A stretch of 64,000 nucleotides of DNA from Ardenticatenaceae bacterium (GTDB taxonomy: Bacteria; Chloroflexota; Anaerolineae; Promineifilales; Promineifilaceae). Location of the stretch: positions 744,001-808,000 of the forward strand of contig JACKBQ010000001.1 of the NCBI GenBank assembly GCA_020634455.1, given 5' to 3'. This document shows, piece after piece, positions 1 through 9,796 of the stretch; position 1 is the first letter of the stretch, and every line of letters starts with the position of its first letter. The notes under the pieces are model-generated. The model saw only the letters and a list, made by a program, of their open reading frames with translations. It did no database searches and was not told the DNA's origin. Position numbers and translations under genes: made by a program.

Positions 1-9
1 CTTCGGAGT

Positions 10-48
10 GAGGAATCTTGCGTGTTTACCTAGCGCAAAAGATTCCTC
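10..48. repeat. Inverted repeat with GAGGAATCTT arms
   Basis: GAGGAATCTT (10-19) pairs with AAGATTCCTC (39-48), and the stem can be extended by GCG/CGC across a small bulge. It lies at the window edge left of IS630 copy 1, so the gene it belongs to cannot be seen. The rest of 49-155 shows no gene. Confidence 0.55.
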
Positions 49-214
49 GGAGGACCTCGGAAAGACAAGCAAACATTAAATTTGTAAAGATGCGGCCATG
101 TTTTGGAAATTCGATAGGTTGGCCAGCGCCTTGCCCGTATCTTCGCCGGGGGATAATTGAACTTTACAAAATAAATAGGTAATAGAGATAATATCATCAT
201 GGGAGGTGTTATTT

Positions 215-544
215 ATGCCCAAGAGACGATATTTGGAACTAACGGCTGTTCAAAAAAGCGAGCTAGTATTTGTGCGCGACCACCATGAGAAAAGCCACAT
301 GCGAGAAAAGGCCGCCATTTTGCTCAAAATCGCCAGCGGCATGAGTCCCAATGCCGCCGCTAAAGACGGAGGGCACAAGCCGCACCATCCGGATACTATC
401 TACAAATGGCTAGATTGGTATGAACAGGATGGTCTTGACCGACTTGAAGTACAGAAAGGACGTGGCCGCAAAGCGGCTTTTTCCCCCTCGGTACGCGAAG
501 CCGTCAGAAGCAAAGCAGGCACTGCTCCAGGTGATTCGACGTGA
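215..544 (+). CDS. IS630 transposase, N-terminal part (orfA, helix-turn-helix)
   Basis: DNA-binding half of the transposase, about 109 residues, with a helix-turn-helix region rich in Lys and Arg (residues about 5-90, ending KGRGRKAAF). The ATG at 215 follows a strong Shine-Dalgarno GGGAGG (201-206); a GTG at 206 in the same frame would overlap that site. The frame closes at 544 while the catalytic half continues in the +1 frame. The crossover region is the run of T and C at about 476-487. In copy 2 the same place is one base shorter and the two halves are fused, so the split is either a programmed +1 shift or a one-base insertion in this copy. Confidence 0.8.
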   Translation: MPKRRYLELTAVQKSELVFVRDHHEKSHMREKAAILLKIASGMSPNAAAKDGGHKPHHPDTIYKWLDWYEQDGLDRLEVQKGRGRKAAFSPSVREAVRSKAGTAPGDST

Positions 545-1373
545 CCCCCGGCAGCTAGGCTTCCATTCTGCCCGATGGCGATTAGAAATGATAGTCCAAG
601 CATGTACTTGGTTACAGGTCAGTACAGCTGGGAGTCTAAGCCGATTGCTAAAACGGCTGGGCATCAGCTATAAACGTGGCCGCGATTATGTGCATAGTCC
701 CGACCGACATTATCAAGAAAAGCTGAGTTTGATTGAGTTGGCTCGATTACGTGCTTATTACGAACCAGACCGATATGTGCTGCTCTATCTCGACCAGCTT
801 ACTTACTATCGGCAACCAACGATTGCCCAATCATTTGAAAGCAAGGGTCTGCGACAGCCATTGGCTCAACGGTCACATCGGGCCAATAGTAGCTTCCGCA
901 TCATTGGTGCCATCAATTGCATGACGGGGCAACTTTCTTACTTGCAGCGCAAACGCATCACACGCACCGTCATTGCTAACTTCTGGACTCAATTGTACCA
1001 ATGCTATCCAGGTGCGGAGACAATTTACGTCGTTCTGGACAATTGGCCCGTTCACTTTCACCCGGATGTATTGGCCGTTTTACAGCCACAGCAGTTTCCT
1101 TTTCCACCCAAATTGCCAGGGAACTGGCCGACTGAGCCTGCGCCGAAAGCCAAGCAGGACAACATGCCCGTTCAACTACTACCTTTGCCCACTTACGCTT
1201 CTTGGCTCAATCCGATTGAAAAGCTGTGGCGTTGGCTAAAGCAGGAGGTATTGCACCTGCACCGATTCAGCGATGATTGGCCAGAATTGCGTGAAGTTGT
1301 GGCTAGTTTTCTTGACCAATTTGCCACCGGCTCTGACGCGTTGCTTCGCTATGTTGGTTTATTACCTATTTAA
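420..1373 (+). CDS. IS630 transposase, catalytic part (orfB, DDE domain)
   Basis: Catalytic half of the transposase. The visible DDE residues are the Asp of LYLDQLTYY, the Asp of VVLDNWPVH and the Glu of NPIEKLWRW, with the usual IS630/Tc1 spacing. The ATG at 420 has no ribosome site and lies inside orfA, so this part is probably made only as an OrfAB fusion after a shift near 480. The stop codon overlaps the right inverted repeat. The frame is otherwise intact, unlike copy 2, so this copy may still be active if frameshifting works. Confidence 0.8.
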   Translation: MNRMVLTDLKYRKDVAAKRLFPPRYAKPSEAKQALLQVIRRDPRQLGFHSARWRLEMIVQACTWLQVSTAGSLSRLLKRLGISYKRGRDYVHSPDRHYQEKLSLIELARLRAYYEPDRYVLLYLDQLTYYRQPTIAQSFESKGLRQPLAQRSHRANSSFRIIGAINCMTGQLSYLQRKRITRTVIANFWTQLYQCYPGAETIYVVLDNWPVHFHPDVLAVLQPQQFPFPPKLPGNWPTEPAPKAKQDNMPVQLLPLPTYASWLNPIEKLWRWLKQEVLHLHRFSDDWPELREVVASFLDQFATGSDALLRYVGLLPI

Positions 1374-1396
1374 ATTGTTAATGTTCATCATCCCCA

Positions 1397-1465
1397 GGCT
1401 AGTTGCGGAAGCCCAAAAGGCTTTCATAACTAGCCCGCCCGTTTACGGGTGGGCGGGCTGTATGG
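1397..1465. repeat. Host palindromic repeat next to IS630 copy 1
   Basis: Hairpin GGCTAGTTGCGGAAGCC (1397-1413) pairs with GGCTTTCATAACTAGCC (1419-1435). A second GC-rich hairpin follows, AGCCCGCCC (about 1433-1441) with GGGCGGGCT (about 1452-1460). The same module, slightly diverged, borders IS630 copy 2 at 44857-44916. It lies just past the stop of the minus-strand HAD gene and could also act as its terminator, although no T-run is obvious. Confidence 0.7.
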
Positions 1466-1471
1466 CGCATG

Positions 1472-2128
1472 TCAACTGGTCAAAATGCGCCAGCCGCGCT
1501 GCACGGCCGTTTCCCTTAAAATGGCATCAGGGTGTACCGCAACGGCCGTTTCCGCCAGTTCCAGCATCGGAATATCCCGCATCGTGTCGCCGTACGCCGC
1601 CACCAGTTTGCCCGGTAGCTGTTGTAGCTTGTCTACCTTTGGTTGCCCCACGTTGAGCTGCCCGATGATCTCGCCAGTGAGACGGCCGTTCACCACCTCA
1701 ATTTGGGTACCGATAGATTCCACCTGCAACTTCTCGGCAAACTGCTGCAAAATTGGCTCAAACATGCCCGAAACGATGACGACACGAACCCCTTTCTCCT
1801 GATACGCCAGCAGTTCATCCACCACGGGCAACCGCCGGTGTGCCCAAAAAGAGCGATCCGCAACCCAATTGGCGACCTCGTCAAACCGCTCCGGCGTGTA
1901 CCCGGCAAACAGCCGCATGATGCCCAAAATCCAGCGCTCCTTGAAAGCGCGCTCGTTTCTAATAATGCCTACGCGAAAGGCCAGCAGCCGGAAGAAGTTT
2001 TGCCGCACAAATCGTTTGAACTTAGCCCCTTCCCCATGCTCCACCAAATAATCGCGCATCCCTTCCCAGGCCACGCCTGCGGAGAGCGTGCCTTCCAAAT
2101 CAAACGCCACAATTTCCTGCTCAGCCAC
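1472..2128 (-). CDS. HAD-superfamily phosphatase (PSPase-like, subfamily IB)
   Basis: A 218-residue cytosolic HAD hydrolase. Motif I is AFDLEGTL at residues 8-15, with Glu in place of the usual second Asp of DxD. Motif II is VIVSGM (Ser), then a Lys in QPKVDK, then the metal-binding GDTMRDIPML near residue 183. The helical cap between motifs I and II fits subfamily IB (phosphoserine phosphatase, CicA and relatives). The substrate is unknown. The start is a GTG inside the end of the upstream amine oxidase gene (overlap GTGGCTGA), so the two genes are translationally coupled. The D-to-E change may alter catalysis, but DxE variants occur in this subfamily. Confidence 0.8.
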   Translation of the reverse strand: MAEQEIVAFDLEGTLSAGVAWEGMRDYLVEHGEGAKFKRFVRQNFFRLLAFRVGIIRNERAFKERWILGIMRLFAGYTPERFDEVANWVADRSFWAHRRLPVVDELLAYQEKGVRVVIVSGMFEPILQQFAEKLQVESIGTQIEVVNGRLTGEIIGQLNVGQPKVDKLQQLPGKLVAAYGDTMRDIPMLELAETAVAVHPDAILRETAVQRGWRILTS

Positions 2129-3659
2129 GCTTCACACCCCATTTTTGTTGCAGCAGCGCTTCGGCCGTTTCCAGCGCCCCTTCAATCCAGCCCTGCGACC
2201 CCGAATACGCTTCGCCGATGATGTAAACGGCCGTATCCGCCAGCGGCTGCACCATTTTCTCCTGCACTTCCCACGCCTTCACATGGATGTTCCACGAATT
2301 CCACGCCCCACCAAACGGGTCCTGCCCCCAATCCTGAAAGCCCGCCGCGTACGGTTCCGGGATGTACTCCAAATCGTGTACCAGTTGGAGCTGCCGCTGC
2401 GCGTGGGCCACCATCGCCGGGGGGCAGGCGTACCGGTTCCAGCGCGGCTCGTCCGACGGCGGGAAGCAGTGCGTGGTGCTGTGCCCCTGCTCCGCCAACC
2501 CCGTCCAAAAGCCGACAAACGGCCCGTCGTCGTAGCTGGCCATCACCAGCGAATCGCGCAGTTCGGGATTAAACACGGCTGGCCCATCCGCCTCGGAGCC
2601 AAAGTAGTACACCTGGCGCACGGGCAAATCGGTCACGGAACGGCCGTTGTTCACCCCCGCATCTTGCCACCACGCATATCGGTAGCACAAAAACAGTTTA
2701 AACATCGGATGCGGCGTTACGGTGGGAATGAGCGGTTTTACGTCTGGATGCAGCAAAAACTGGGTGTCGTCGTCCAGCAGTTCCAGCGACCGGCGCGGCA
2801 TCGCCAGCACCAGATGACGCGCTAACAGTGGGGAACGGCCGTCTATTTGCAGCTCAATCAGCCCATCCTCCCGACGGCTAAACGTGTTCAGACGACTACC
2901 AAAATGAATCTGCCCGCCCGCCGCAACGAACCGCTCCGCCACGGTACGCGGCACGCTTTCCATGCCGTCAATCACCGTACGATACTGCGCCTCGGGACCA
3001 AAATCGGACAAATACCAGGGGATCGCTTCGGCGGCGTTCCAGTTGGTCATCGTCGTGTTGTAGCCGCCCGCGTCCATCACCAGCTTGTACGCCTCGCTGC
3101 TCATCACCTGGTGCAGCAAATTCCAAAAGCCGAGTTCCCAGAGGAAACGGCCGTTAAATTTGTAATTCGCTTTCACGTCCAGCCACTGCGCTGGCGTCAG
3201 CTTGGTTGCCCCCGGAATCAGCACATCTATCGCTTCCATAATAAGCTGGCCCGGCGTTTTGCCCCGCTCCTGCCAGCGCACCCGGTACGGCACCTTGTCT
3301 GGATTGGCAAATTCAGCCTGCCGCAAATGTTGGCCGCGCACGTAGTAAATATTTTCGGGGCCACTGACGGGAAACGGCCGTGTGGCCAATCCCAACTGCT
3401 CCACCAATCCTGCCACCAGCGGCTGGTTGGTCAAATAGCGCATCCCGCCAAACTCCGCCTTAATCCCCGGCATCTCTGGCGGGTCTAGCGAGACCAGCCG
3501 CCCGCCGATGCGGTCGCTCAGCTCAAAAAGCTGCACGTTTAAGGGTTTATCGCTGGTCAGTCGGGAGTGGCTTAAATCGGCCGTCAACAACCGCCAGCCT
3601 GTGTACACGCCAGATACGCCACCACCCACAATTGCTACATCAATCACAGCATCGCTCAT
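2121..3659 (-). CDS. FAD-dependent amine oxidase family protein
   Basis: A 512-residue flavoprotein. The N-terminus has the Rossmann dinucleotide-binding motif VAIVGGGVSGVYTGWRL (residues 8-24) followed by an acidic end to the second strand (QLFELSDRIGGR), typical of the flavin amine oxidase family (monoamine and polyamine oxidases, protoporphyrinogen oxidase). The C-terminal FAD motif is around YIIGEAYSGSQGWIEGALETAE. No signal peptide is seen, so a cytosolic enzyme is likely. A good Shine-Dalgarno (GGAGG, 8 bases upstream) supports the ATG at 3659. It is the first gene of a two-gene unit with the HAD phosphatase. The substrate cannot be told from sequence. Confidence 0.85.
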   Translation of the reverse strand: MSDAVIDVAIVGGGVSGVYTGWRLLTADLSHSRLTSDKPLNVQLFELSDRIGGRLVSLDPPEMPGIKAEFGGMRYLTNQPLVAGLVEQLGLATRPFPVSGPENIYYVRGQHLRQAEFANPDKVPYRVRWQERGKTPGQLIMEAIDVLIPGATKLTPAQWLDVKANYKFNGRFLWELGFWNLLHQVMSSEAYKLVMDAGGYNTTMTNWNAAEAIPWYLSDFGPEAQYRTVIDGMESVPRTVAERFVAAGGQIHFGSRLNTFSRREDGLIELQIDGRSPLLARHLVLAMPRRSLELLDDDTQFLLHPDVKPLIPTVTPHPMFKLFLCYRYAWWQDAGVNNGRSVTDLPVRQVYYFGSEADGPAVFNPELRDSLVMASYDDGPFVGFWTGLAEQGHSTTHCFPPSDEPRWNRYACPPAMVAHAQRQLQLVHDLEYIPEPYAAGFQDWGQDPFGGAWNSWNIHVKAWEVQEKMVQPLADTAVYIIGEAYSGSQGWIEGALETAEALLQQKWGVKRG

Positions 3660-3729
3660 CGTTGTTTACCTCCAAAACAGTGTCACCCACCGCCGTAACG
3701 GCAAAATCGGATCAAGTATCGCACCTTAT

Positions 3730-4488
3730 TCATGTTGGAAGCATCAACCTGGCTCCCTTTTGCAGCAATCCAGAAATCGTCGTGAGGATGATTTGGGCAC
3801 CACGTCCAATTTGCACCTGGGCCGCTGCCTGATCGCCAGCGGTAATGCCTACCCAAACCCCCGCCTGCTGCATAATTTGGATGGCGTCATCTATGCGTTG
3901 TTGCACATCGGGATGGTTTGGCCCGTCAGGGTAGCCCATGCTCAGGGCGAGGTCACGCGGGCCAATGACAAAGCCATCAACACCGGGAACGGCCGTTAAT
4001 TCGGGCAAGGTCTCTAGCAAATCAATATCCTCAAACTGGGGCAGCAGCAAAATCTGCTCGTTGGCCTGGGTCACGTATGCCACCTGTTCATCTGGCGCAT
4101 CGAGTAGGTAATTTCCGGCGCGACCCGGCCCCAAACCACGCTTGCCCGCCGGCGGATATTTGCACCCCTGGACGAAATGTTGGATGGAAACGGCCGTTGT
4201 CAAACCGGGCATCATAATCCCCATCATCCCGGCATCCAGATATTGCAGCACCAGCTTCATGTCCACCTGCCCCACCCGCGCCATTGGCGTCACGCCAACT
4301 GCATCGCAGGCGCGCGCCACATTGACGGCATCAGCCGGGGTCAACGGGCCGTGTTCAGCGTCAATCATGTAAAAATCGAACCCAACCAGGCCAACCAATT
4401 CCGCCAGGTACGGGTCTGGGCTTGAGGAGAGGACACCGTAGATGGGCAATCCTTGTTTCAGTTTGGTTTTACTTTTGTTTTCGCGCAT
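3730..4488 (-). CDS. HpcH/HpaI family aldolase
   Basis: Class II, metal-dependent aldolase of the HpaI / 2-dehydro-3-deoxyglucarate aldolase family, about 252 residues. Family marks: MIDAEHGP (metal/substrate loop), ARVG in place of the common VRP, a metal-binding Glu in LPQFEDIDLLE, and GFVIGPRDLALSMG carrying the metal-binding Asp. The reaction is probably reversible cleavage of a 2-keto-3-deoxy acid to pyruvate plus an aldehyde; the substrate is unknown. The frame extends to a TTG at 4545, but ATG 4488 begins MRENKSKTKLKQG, which matches the family N-terminus. Neither start has a clear ribosome site. Confidence 0.85.
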   Translation of the reverse strand: MRENKSKTKLKQGLPIYGVLSSSPDPYLAELVGLVGFDFYMIDAEHGPLTPADAVNVARACDAVGVTPMARVGQVDMKLVLQYLDAGMMGIMMPGLTTAVSIQHFVQGCKYPPAGKRGLGPGRAGNYLLDAPDEQVAYVTQANEQILLLPQFEDIDLLETLPELTAVPGVDGFVIGPRDLALSMGYPDGPNHPDVQQRIDDAIQIMQQAGVWVGITAGDQAAAQVQIGRGAQIILTTISGLLQKGARLMLPT

Positions 4489-4630
4489 AGGGAATCGTAA
4501 CGCAGGGAGGTAGATTGAGGCAACAATCGGGCCAGAAAAAACCAACTTTTTTATTTGACATAATTACCTTTTGCACCTACCATTCTCAAAAGAGGGGTCT
4601 GGTCTGTGGCCAGGCAAAGTGAATTCAGAA

Positions 4631-5752
4631 ATGAGGTGGAAAGTGAACCGAACAACGTTCTTGGCACTCTTTTTGGTTTTGGCGGTACTGCTGGCAGGGG
4701 TAACGGCCGTTGCCTGTGATCAATTGCAGCGACAAGCCGCTGAGGAACGGATCACGTTGCCGCCAACCACCACGCCCAACATTCCGCCACAAAATGTTAT
4801 TGTCAGCCGACCCGAAACAACCGTAACCGCTACAGCCACCATCACGCCCACAGAAACGGCCGTTCCCACCATCAGCGTTACCTCCGTCACCAGCTACACC
4901 ATCCAGCCCGGCGATACGTTGGTCAACCTCAGCGGCCGTTTTGCCGTGAGCGTGGCCGAAATTGCCGAAGCCAACAATCTAACCAACCCCAATGCCATTA
5001 CCGCCGGGCAAACGATATTGATTCCCCAGGAAGTAACGGCCGTTCCCCCCACCAACACCCCGGAACCATCACCTACCACCACGCCAGACATAGAAACAAC
5101 CGCTGAAAGCGGCGGCGGCACGCCCGCACCAGACGAACTAGCGCCCACCGGACGACTGGAACTCACCCATCCGCTAACGATGGTGGTGGAACAAAGCGGC
5201 GTCATCACCGTGGAAATCATCGCCGACCCGGCGCTGGCGGCCATTGGCGAGCATGAGCCACACGTGACGGGCGTGGTGCGCCTGGACGCCAGCTACGAGG
5301 ATGGCGAACGCGCCGTCTACGAACAAACGGTAGAGCTGTTCCCGCTCATGTCCGCAGAGCTGAACGCGCCTGCGTTTGAGGTGTTCCCCAGCGGCGGCAA
5401 CAACGTGCGGCTACCGCGGGTCATCAGCACCACCCTGCCCGCCGCCTGGACTTGGGACGTCATCGCCACCACGCCGGGCGAGGCGCAGGTGATCACGGTG
5501 AATCTGTACAAAGAGCCAGATTCAGCCACAGAAGTGCCGATTCTCATTCAGAGCATCTCGCGCAACATTGAGGTGGTAGCTAAAAACCGCTGGCGGCAAT
5601 TTGTGGATGGGTTGGCAGACAATGTGCTGCTGTTGCTGGGAACTGGTGGCCCGCTGGGGCTCATCTTGGCTTACCTCACCTATCGGGCCACGAAGGAAAA
5701 CCAGCAGCTCAAGCAAAAAGCGGCCCGTGCCGAGCGCGAACCCCCACCCTAG
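4631..5752 (+). CDS. LysM-domain membrane-anchored surface protein
   Basis: About 373 residues. An N-terminal hydrophobic segment (LALFLVLAVLLAGVTAV, then Cys) looks like a signal or lipoprotein leader. A Thr/Pro-rich linker follows, then one LysM domain (YTIQPGDTLVNLSGRF to GQTILIPQE), a second Pro/Thr-rich linker, a beta-rich domain of unknown type and a C-terminal membrane helix (NVLLLLGTGGPLGLILAYLTY) with a charged tail. LysM binds peptidoglycan or similar glycans, so the protein likely sits across the wall with its C-terminus in the cytosol. An alternative GTG start at 4643 follows GAGGTGG closely. It is divergent from the aldolase gene. Confidence 0.75.
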   Translation: MRWKVNRTTFLALFLVLAVLLAGVTAVACDQLQRQAAEERITLPPTTTPNIPPQNVIVSRPETTVTATATITPTETAVPTISVTSVTSYTIQPGDTLVNLSGRFAVSVAEIAEANNLTNPNAITAGQTILIPQEVTAVPPTNTPEPSPTTTPDIETTAESGGGTPAPDELAPTGRLELTHPLTMVVEQSGVITVEIIADPALAAIGEHEPHVTGVVRLDASYEDGERAVYEQTVELFPLMSAELNAPAFEVFPSGGNNVRLPRVISTTLPAAWTWDVIATTPGEAQVITVNLYKEPDSATEVPILIQSISRNIEVVAKNRWRQFVDGLADNVLLLLGTGGPLGLILAYLTYRATKENQQLKQKAARAEREPPP

Positions 5753-5806
5753 CCCTCCCCCTGGCAGGGGGAGGGGACATACTCCCTCTCCCTCGTAGGG
5801 AGAGGG
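5753..5806. repeat. Two tandem GC-rich hairpins between convergent genes
   Basis: CCCTCCCCCT (5753-5762) pairs with AGGGGGAGGG (5766-5775), and CCCTCTCCCT (5784-5793) pairs with AGGGAGAGGG (5797-5806). They fill the gap between the LysM gene and the convergent histidine kinase gene, starting right after the LysM stop. They may serve as a two-way transcription stop, but there is no U-tract, so a dispersed repeat is equally possible. Confidence 0.6.
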
Positions 5807-5821
5807 CTGGGGTGAGGGTAC

Positions 5822-7792
5822 TTATTCTTGTGGCTGCTTGACAGGTAAAACGATGTGGAACTGGCTGCCGGGGAGCAAATCCTCGTCGTGGCCTTCGCTT
5901 TCGGCCCAGATACGGCCGTTGTGCGCCTCCACAATCCCCCTGGCAATGGCCAAACCCAAACCAGCCCCGCCCCCCTTAAAGCTGGTCTTACCCGATGAGT
6001 GCAGCATCACTTCCCCCGTCTGGTAAAACTTCTCGAAGATTAGCTCCTGAATTTCCAGGGCAATGCCAATACCACTGTCGCTGATGATGATTTCTACTTC
6101 ACCGGGTTCGGGTTGGGGGTGGAAACGGCCGTCCAACTGCACCGTGCCCCCGTCTGGCGTGTACTTAATCGCGTTCATCAAAATCTGGTAAAACACCTTT
6201 TGCAACGCTTCCACATCGGCCTCTACCTCCGGCAGATTGGCCAGCTCACCCCGCTGCAAGGTGATATTACGCTGCGCCAGCGCCTCTTTGAAGCGATTGC
6301 CCACCTGCTTTAGCAAAAAAGGCAAATCCACCGGAGCCAGATACAGCTCCAGCGAACTGCTGTCAATTTTGGCCACGTCCAGCATGCTTTGCACCACTTC
6401 TTCCATTCGCAGCGCCCCGCGATTGATGCCCTCGACCCATTTTTTGTGGTAGCTGTTGGCCAAAATCTCGTCGTCGTCCAGCAGCATTTGGGCATTGAAA
6501 TTCACAATCGTTAGCGGCGTGCGCATCTCGTGGGAAGCGATGGTGATGAAGTCGGTTTTGGTTTTGTCCAGACGTTCGAGACGGCCGTACGCCTCCTGCA
6601 ACGCCTGGGTACGCTCAGCCACTTTTTGCTCCAGCTGCTGGTTAAACTGCTTGATTTCGGCATAAAGCTGGGCATTTTCCAGGGCGATGGCCACCTGATC
6701 GGCCAAAAGCTGGAAGTTAGGAATTTCGCTGGTGGTGAAGCCGCCCAGCTTATCGCTTTGCAGATCGAGTACGCCCAGCACTTTCTCTGCCATCTTGAGC
6801 GGCAGTAAAATTTCCGATTGGGCATTAGGCGCTTTTTCGTCAGCTTCATAGCGGAAGTCGCGGGTGATGTCATCAATGCACAACGGCCGTCCGTTGGCCA
6901 ATACCCAGCCAACCAGACCCTTCAAACCCGCGCGGAGCTGCAAACCATTTTGGGGAACGCCGCTGCCTGCTTCGGCAACGGCCGTAATTGCCAATCGGGT
7001 TTTGTTTGGCAGAAAAACGCCCACGTAGTACGCATCGTACTGCTGCGAAATAAGCGTGGCAATTTGAGTCAGCAAATTGTCTAATTCTAAAATAGAAGTA
7101 ATGCGCTGCCCGACGGCGTAGCTGGTTTGCTGCTGCATGGTGCGCTCCACCAGTTCCTTCCGCTGCCGTTGCTCCACAAACCGGAAAATCTCGGCCTGGC
7201 GCAGCGCGTGTAACCGCACCCCGTATGCCACCAGCCCGGTAAAAGTCGCTACAAAAATCATCACAGCAAAATAGAGCCATTCAGAATCTTCCGGGTGGAA
7301 GCCAAAGATGTACACCCAGGCCGCCAGGGCCACGGCCTGCATAAAAATGTACCAGTGCAGCGAGGTAAACATCACGCCAATGCCAAACATGAACAGGGCC
7401 AAATTGCCTGACTGGTTGAGATTGGGATTGAAAAAAAAGCGAAGCAGCACGGTAAACAAAATGACGGTGGCGACAACGGCCGTTACCCGTTCGGCATATT
7501 TAGAGGCCACCACACCCCGCAACAGCATAAAAAAGCCAATCAGCAAAAAAGCGCCACTGCCCACGGCCACGGCCACCATCGTTGCCTGCCCAATTTCGTG
7601 CAGCAAATATTGCTGAATGGCCGCATACACCCAAAACATGATGCCAAAGCTGCCGTAAATAAACGGCAACCCATCCATCTCGGTTTTGCGCAGCGCTTGT
7701 TTAATTGTTTCGTCCGGCACGCCCAGTTGGTCTAGTCTAACCAGATTGTTGAACCGCCGCCGAAGTAGCTGGGCAAATGTTGGTTTTGTCAT
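5822..7792 (-). CDS. Membrane GAF-domain sensor histidine kinase
   Basis: About 656 residues. The N-terminal third has around six hydrophobic segments (residues about 45-200), then a GAF domain (about 235-385), a coiled-coil linker (FNQQLEQKVAERTQALQEAYGRLERL), a HisKA domain with H-box FITIASHEMRTPL, and an ATPase domain with N box LMNAIKYTPDGG, G1 DSGIGIALE, F box FEKFYQ and G2 GGAGLGLAIARG. No receiver domain is attached and no response regulator is adjacent. ATG 7792 is preceded by GAGGAA at good spacing, and a TATAAT box lies at 7818-7823; a GTG two codons earlier is in frame. The signal sensed is unknown. Confidence 0.9.
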   Translation of the reverse strand: MTKPTFAQLLRRRFNNLVRLDQLGVPDETIKQALRKTEMDGLPFIYGSFGIMFWVYAAIQQYLLHEIGQATMVAVAVGSGAFLLIGFFMLLRGVVASKYAERVTAVVATVILFTVLLRFFFNPNLNQSGNLALFMFGIGVMFTSLHWYIFMQAVALAAWVYIFGFHPEDSEWLYFAVMIFVATFTGLVAYGVRLHALRQAEIFRFVEQRQRKELVERTMQQQTSYAVGQRITSILELDNLLTQIATLISQQYDAYYVGVFLPNKTRLAITAVAEAGSGVPQNGLQLRAGLKGLVGWVLANGRPLCIDDITRDFRYEADEKAPNAQSEILLPLKMAEKVLGVLDLQSDKLGGFTTSEIPNFQLLADQVAIALENAQLYAEIKQFNQQLEQKVAERTQALQEAYGRLERLDKTKTDFITIASHEMRTPLTIVNFNAQMLLDDDEILANSYHKKWVEGINRGALRMEEVVQSMLDVAKIDSSSLELYLAPVDLPFLLKQVGNRFKEALAQRNITLQRGELANLPEVEADVEALQKVFYQILMNAIKYTPDGGTVQLDGRFHPQPEPGEVEIIISDSGIGIALEIQELIFEKFYQTGEVMLHSSGKTSFKGGGAGLGLAIARGIVEAHNGRIWAESEGHDEDLLPGSQFHIVLPVKQPQE

Positions 7793-7904
7793 GCACACTT
7801 CCTCGCTGATTGGCTAGATTATACCCGAGGTGTGCCAGATTTCGCAGTCGCCTTTTTGCCCATTTCGTGCTTCAATTAAGGAAAGAGATTGGAGGCCAGA
7901 GGCT

Positions 7905-7950
7905 GGAGACTAGAGATTTGTTAGTCTCCAGTCTCTTGTCTCTAGTCTCC
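7905..7950. repeat. Inverted repeat, GGAGACTAGAGA family
   Basis: GGAGACTAGAGA (7905-7916) pairs with TCTCTAGTCTCC (7939-7950), with further related GTCTCC/GTCTCT words between. It sits just before the pepF ribosome site. Related words (AATCTCCAGTCTCTAATCTCC) occur inside the ABC ATPase gene near 14518-14539. Confidence 0.75.
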
Positions 7951-7978
7951 CCCAAAATAACCTCAAGGAGAAACCACT

Positions 7979-9796
<1,818 letters not shown>

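Larger units (their letters stand above)
156..1387 (+). mobile_element. IS630-family insertion sequence, copy 1
   Basis: An element of about 1.23 kb with imperfect terminal inverted repeats: the left end reads TTGAAC then TAAATAGGTAATA (172-184), and the right end carries TATTACCTATTTA (1360-1372) then GTTCA. A second copy lies at 44926-46145 on the other strand, and alignment of the two defines the ends. The left flank is TA as expected for IS630/Tc1 elements, but the right flank is TC, so the duplication is not intact here. The flanks GCCGGGGGA (145-153) and ATCCCCAGGC (1390-1399) are complementary, so the element sits in the loop of a host hairpin. It contains no ACGGCCGT octamer. Confidence 0.85.

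Noticed and set aside
1273..1656. Plus-strand frame running out of the IS630 right end
   Set aside because: Overlaps orfB in another frame, crosses the IS end and hairpins, and has no homologous look; a similar shadow exists at copy 2.
2088..3488. Two long plus-strand frames opposite the amine oxidase gene
   Set aside because: Shadow frames with Arg/His/Pro-rich composition and no motifs.
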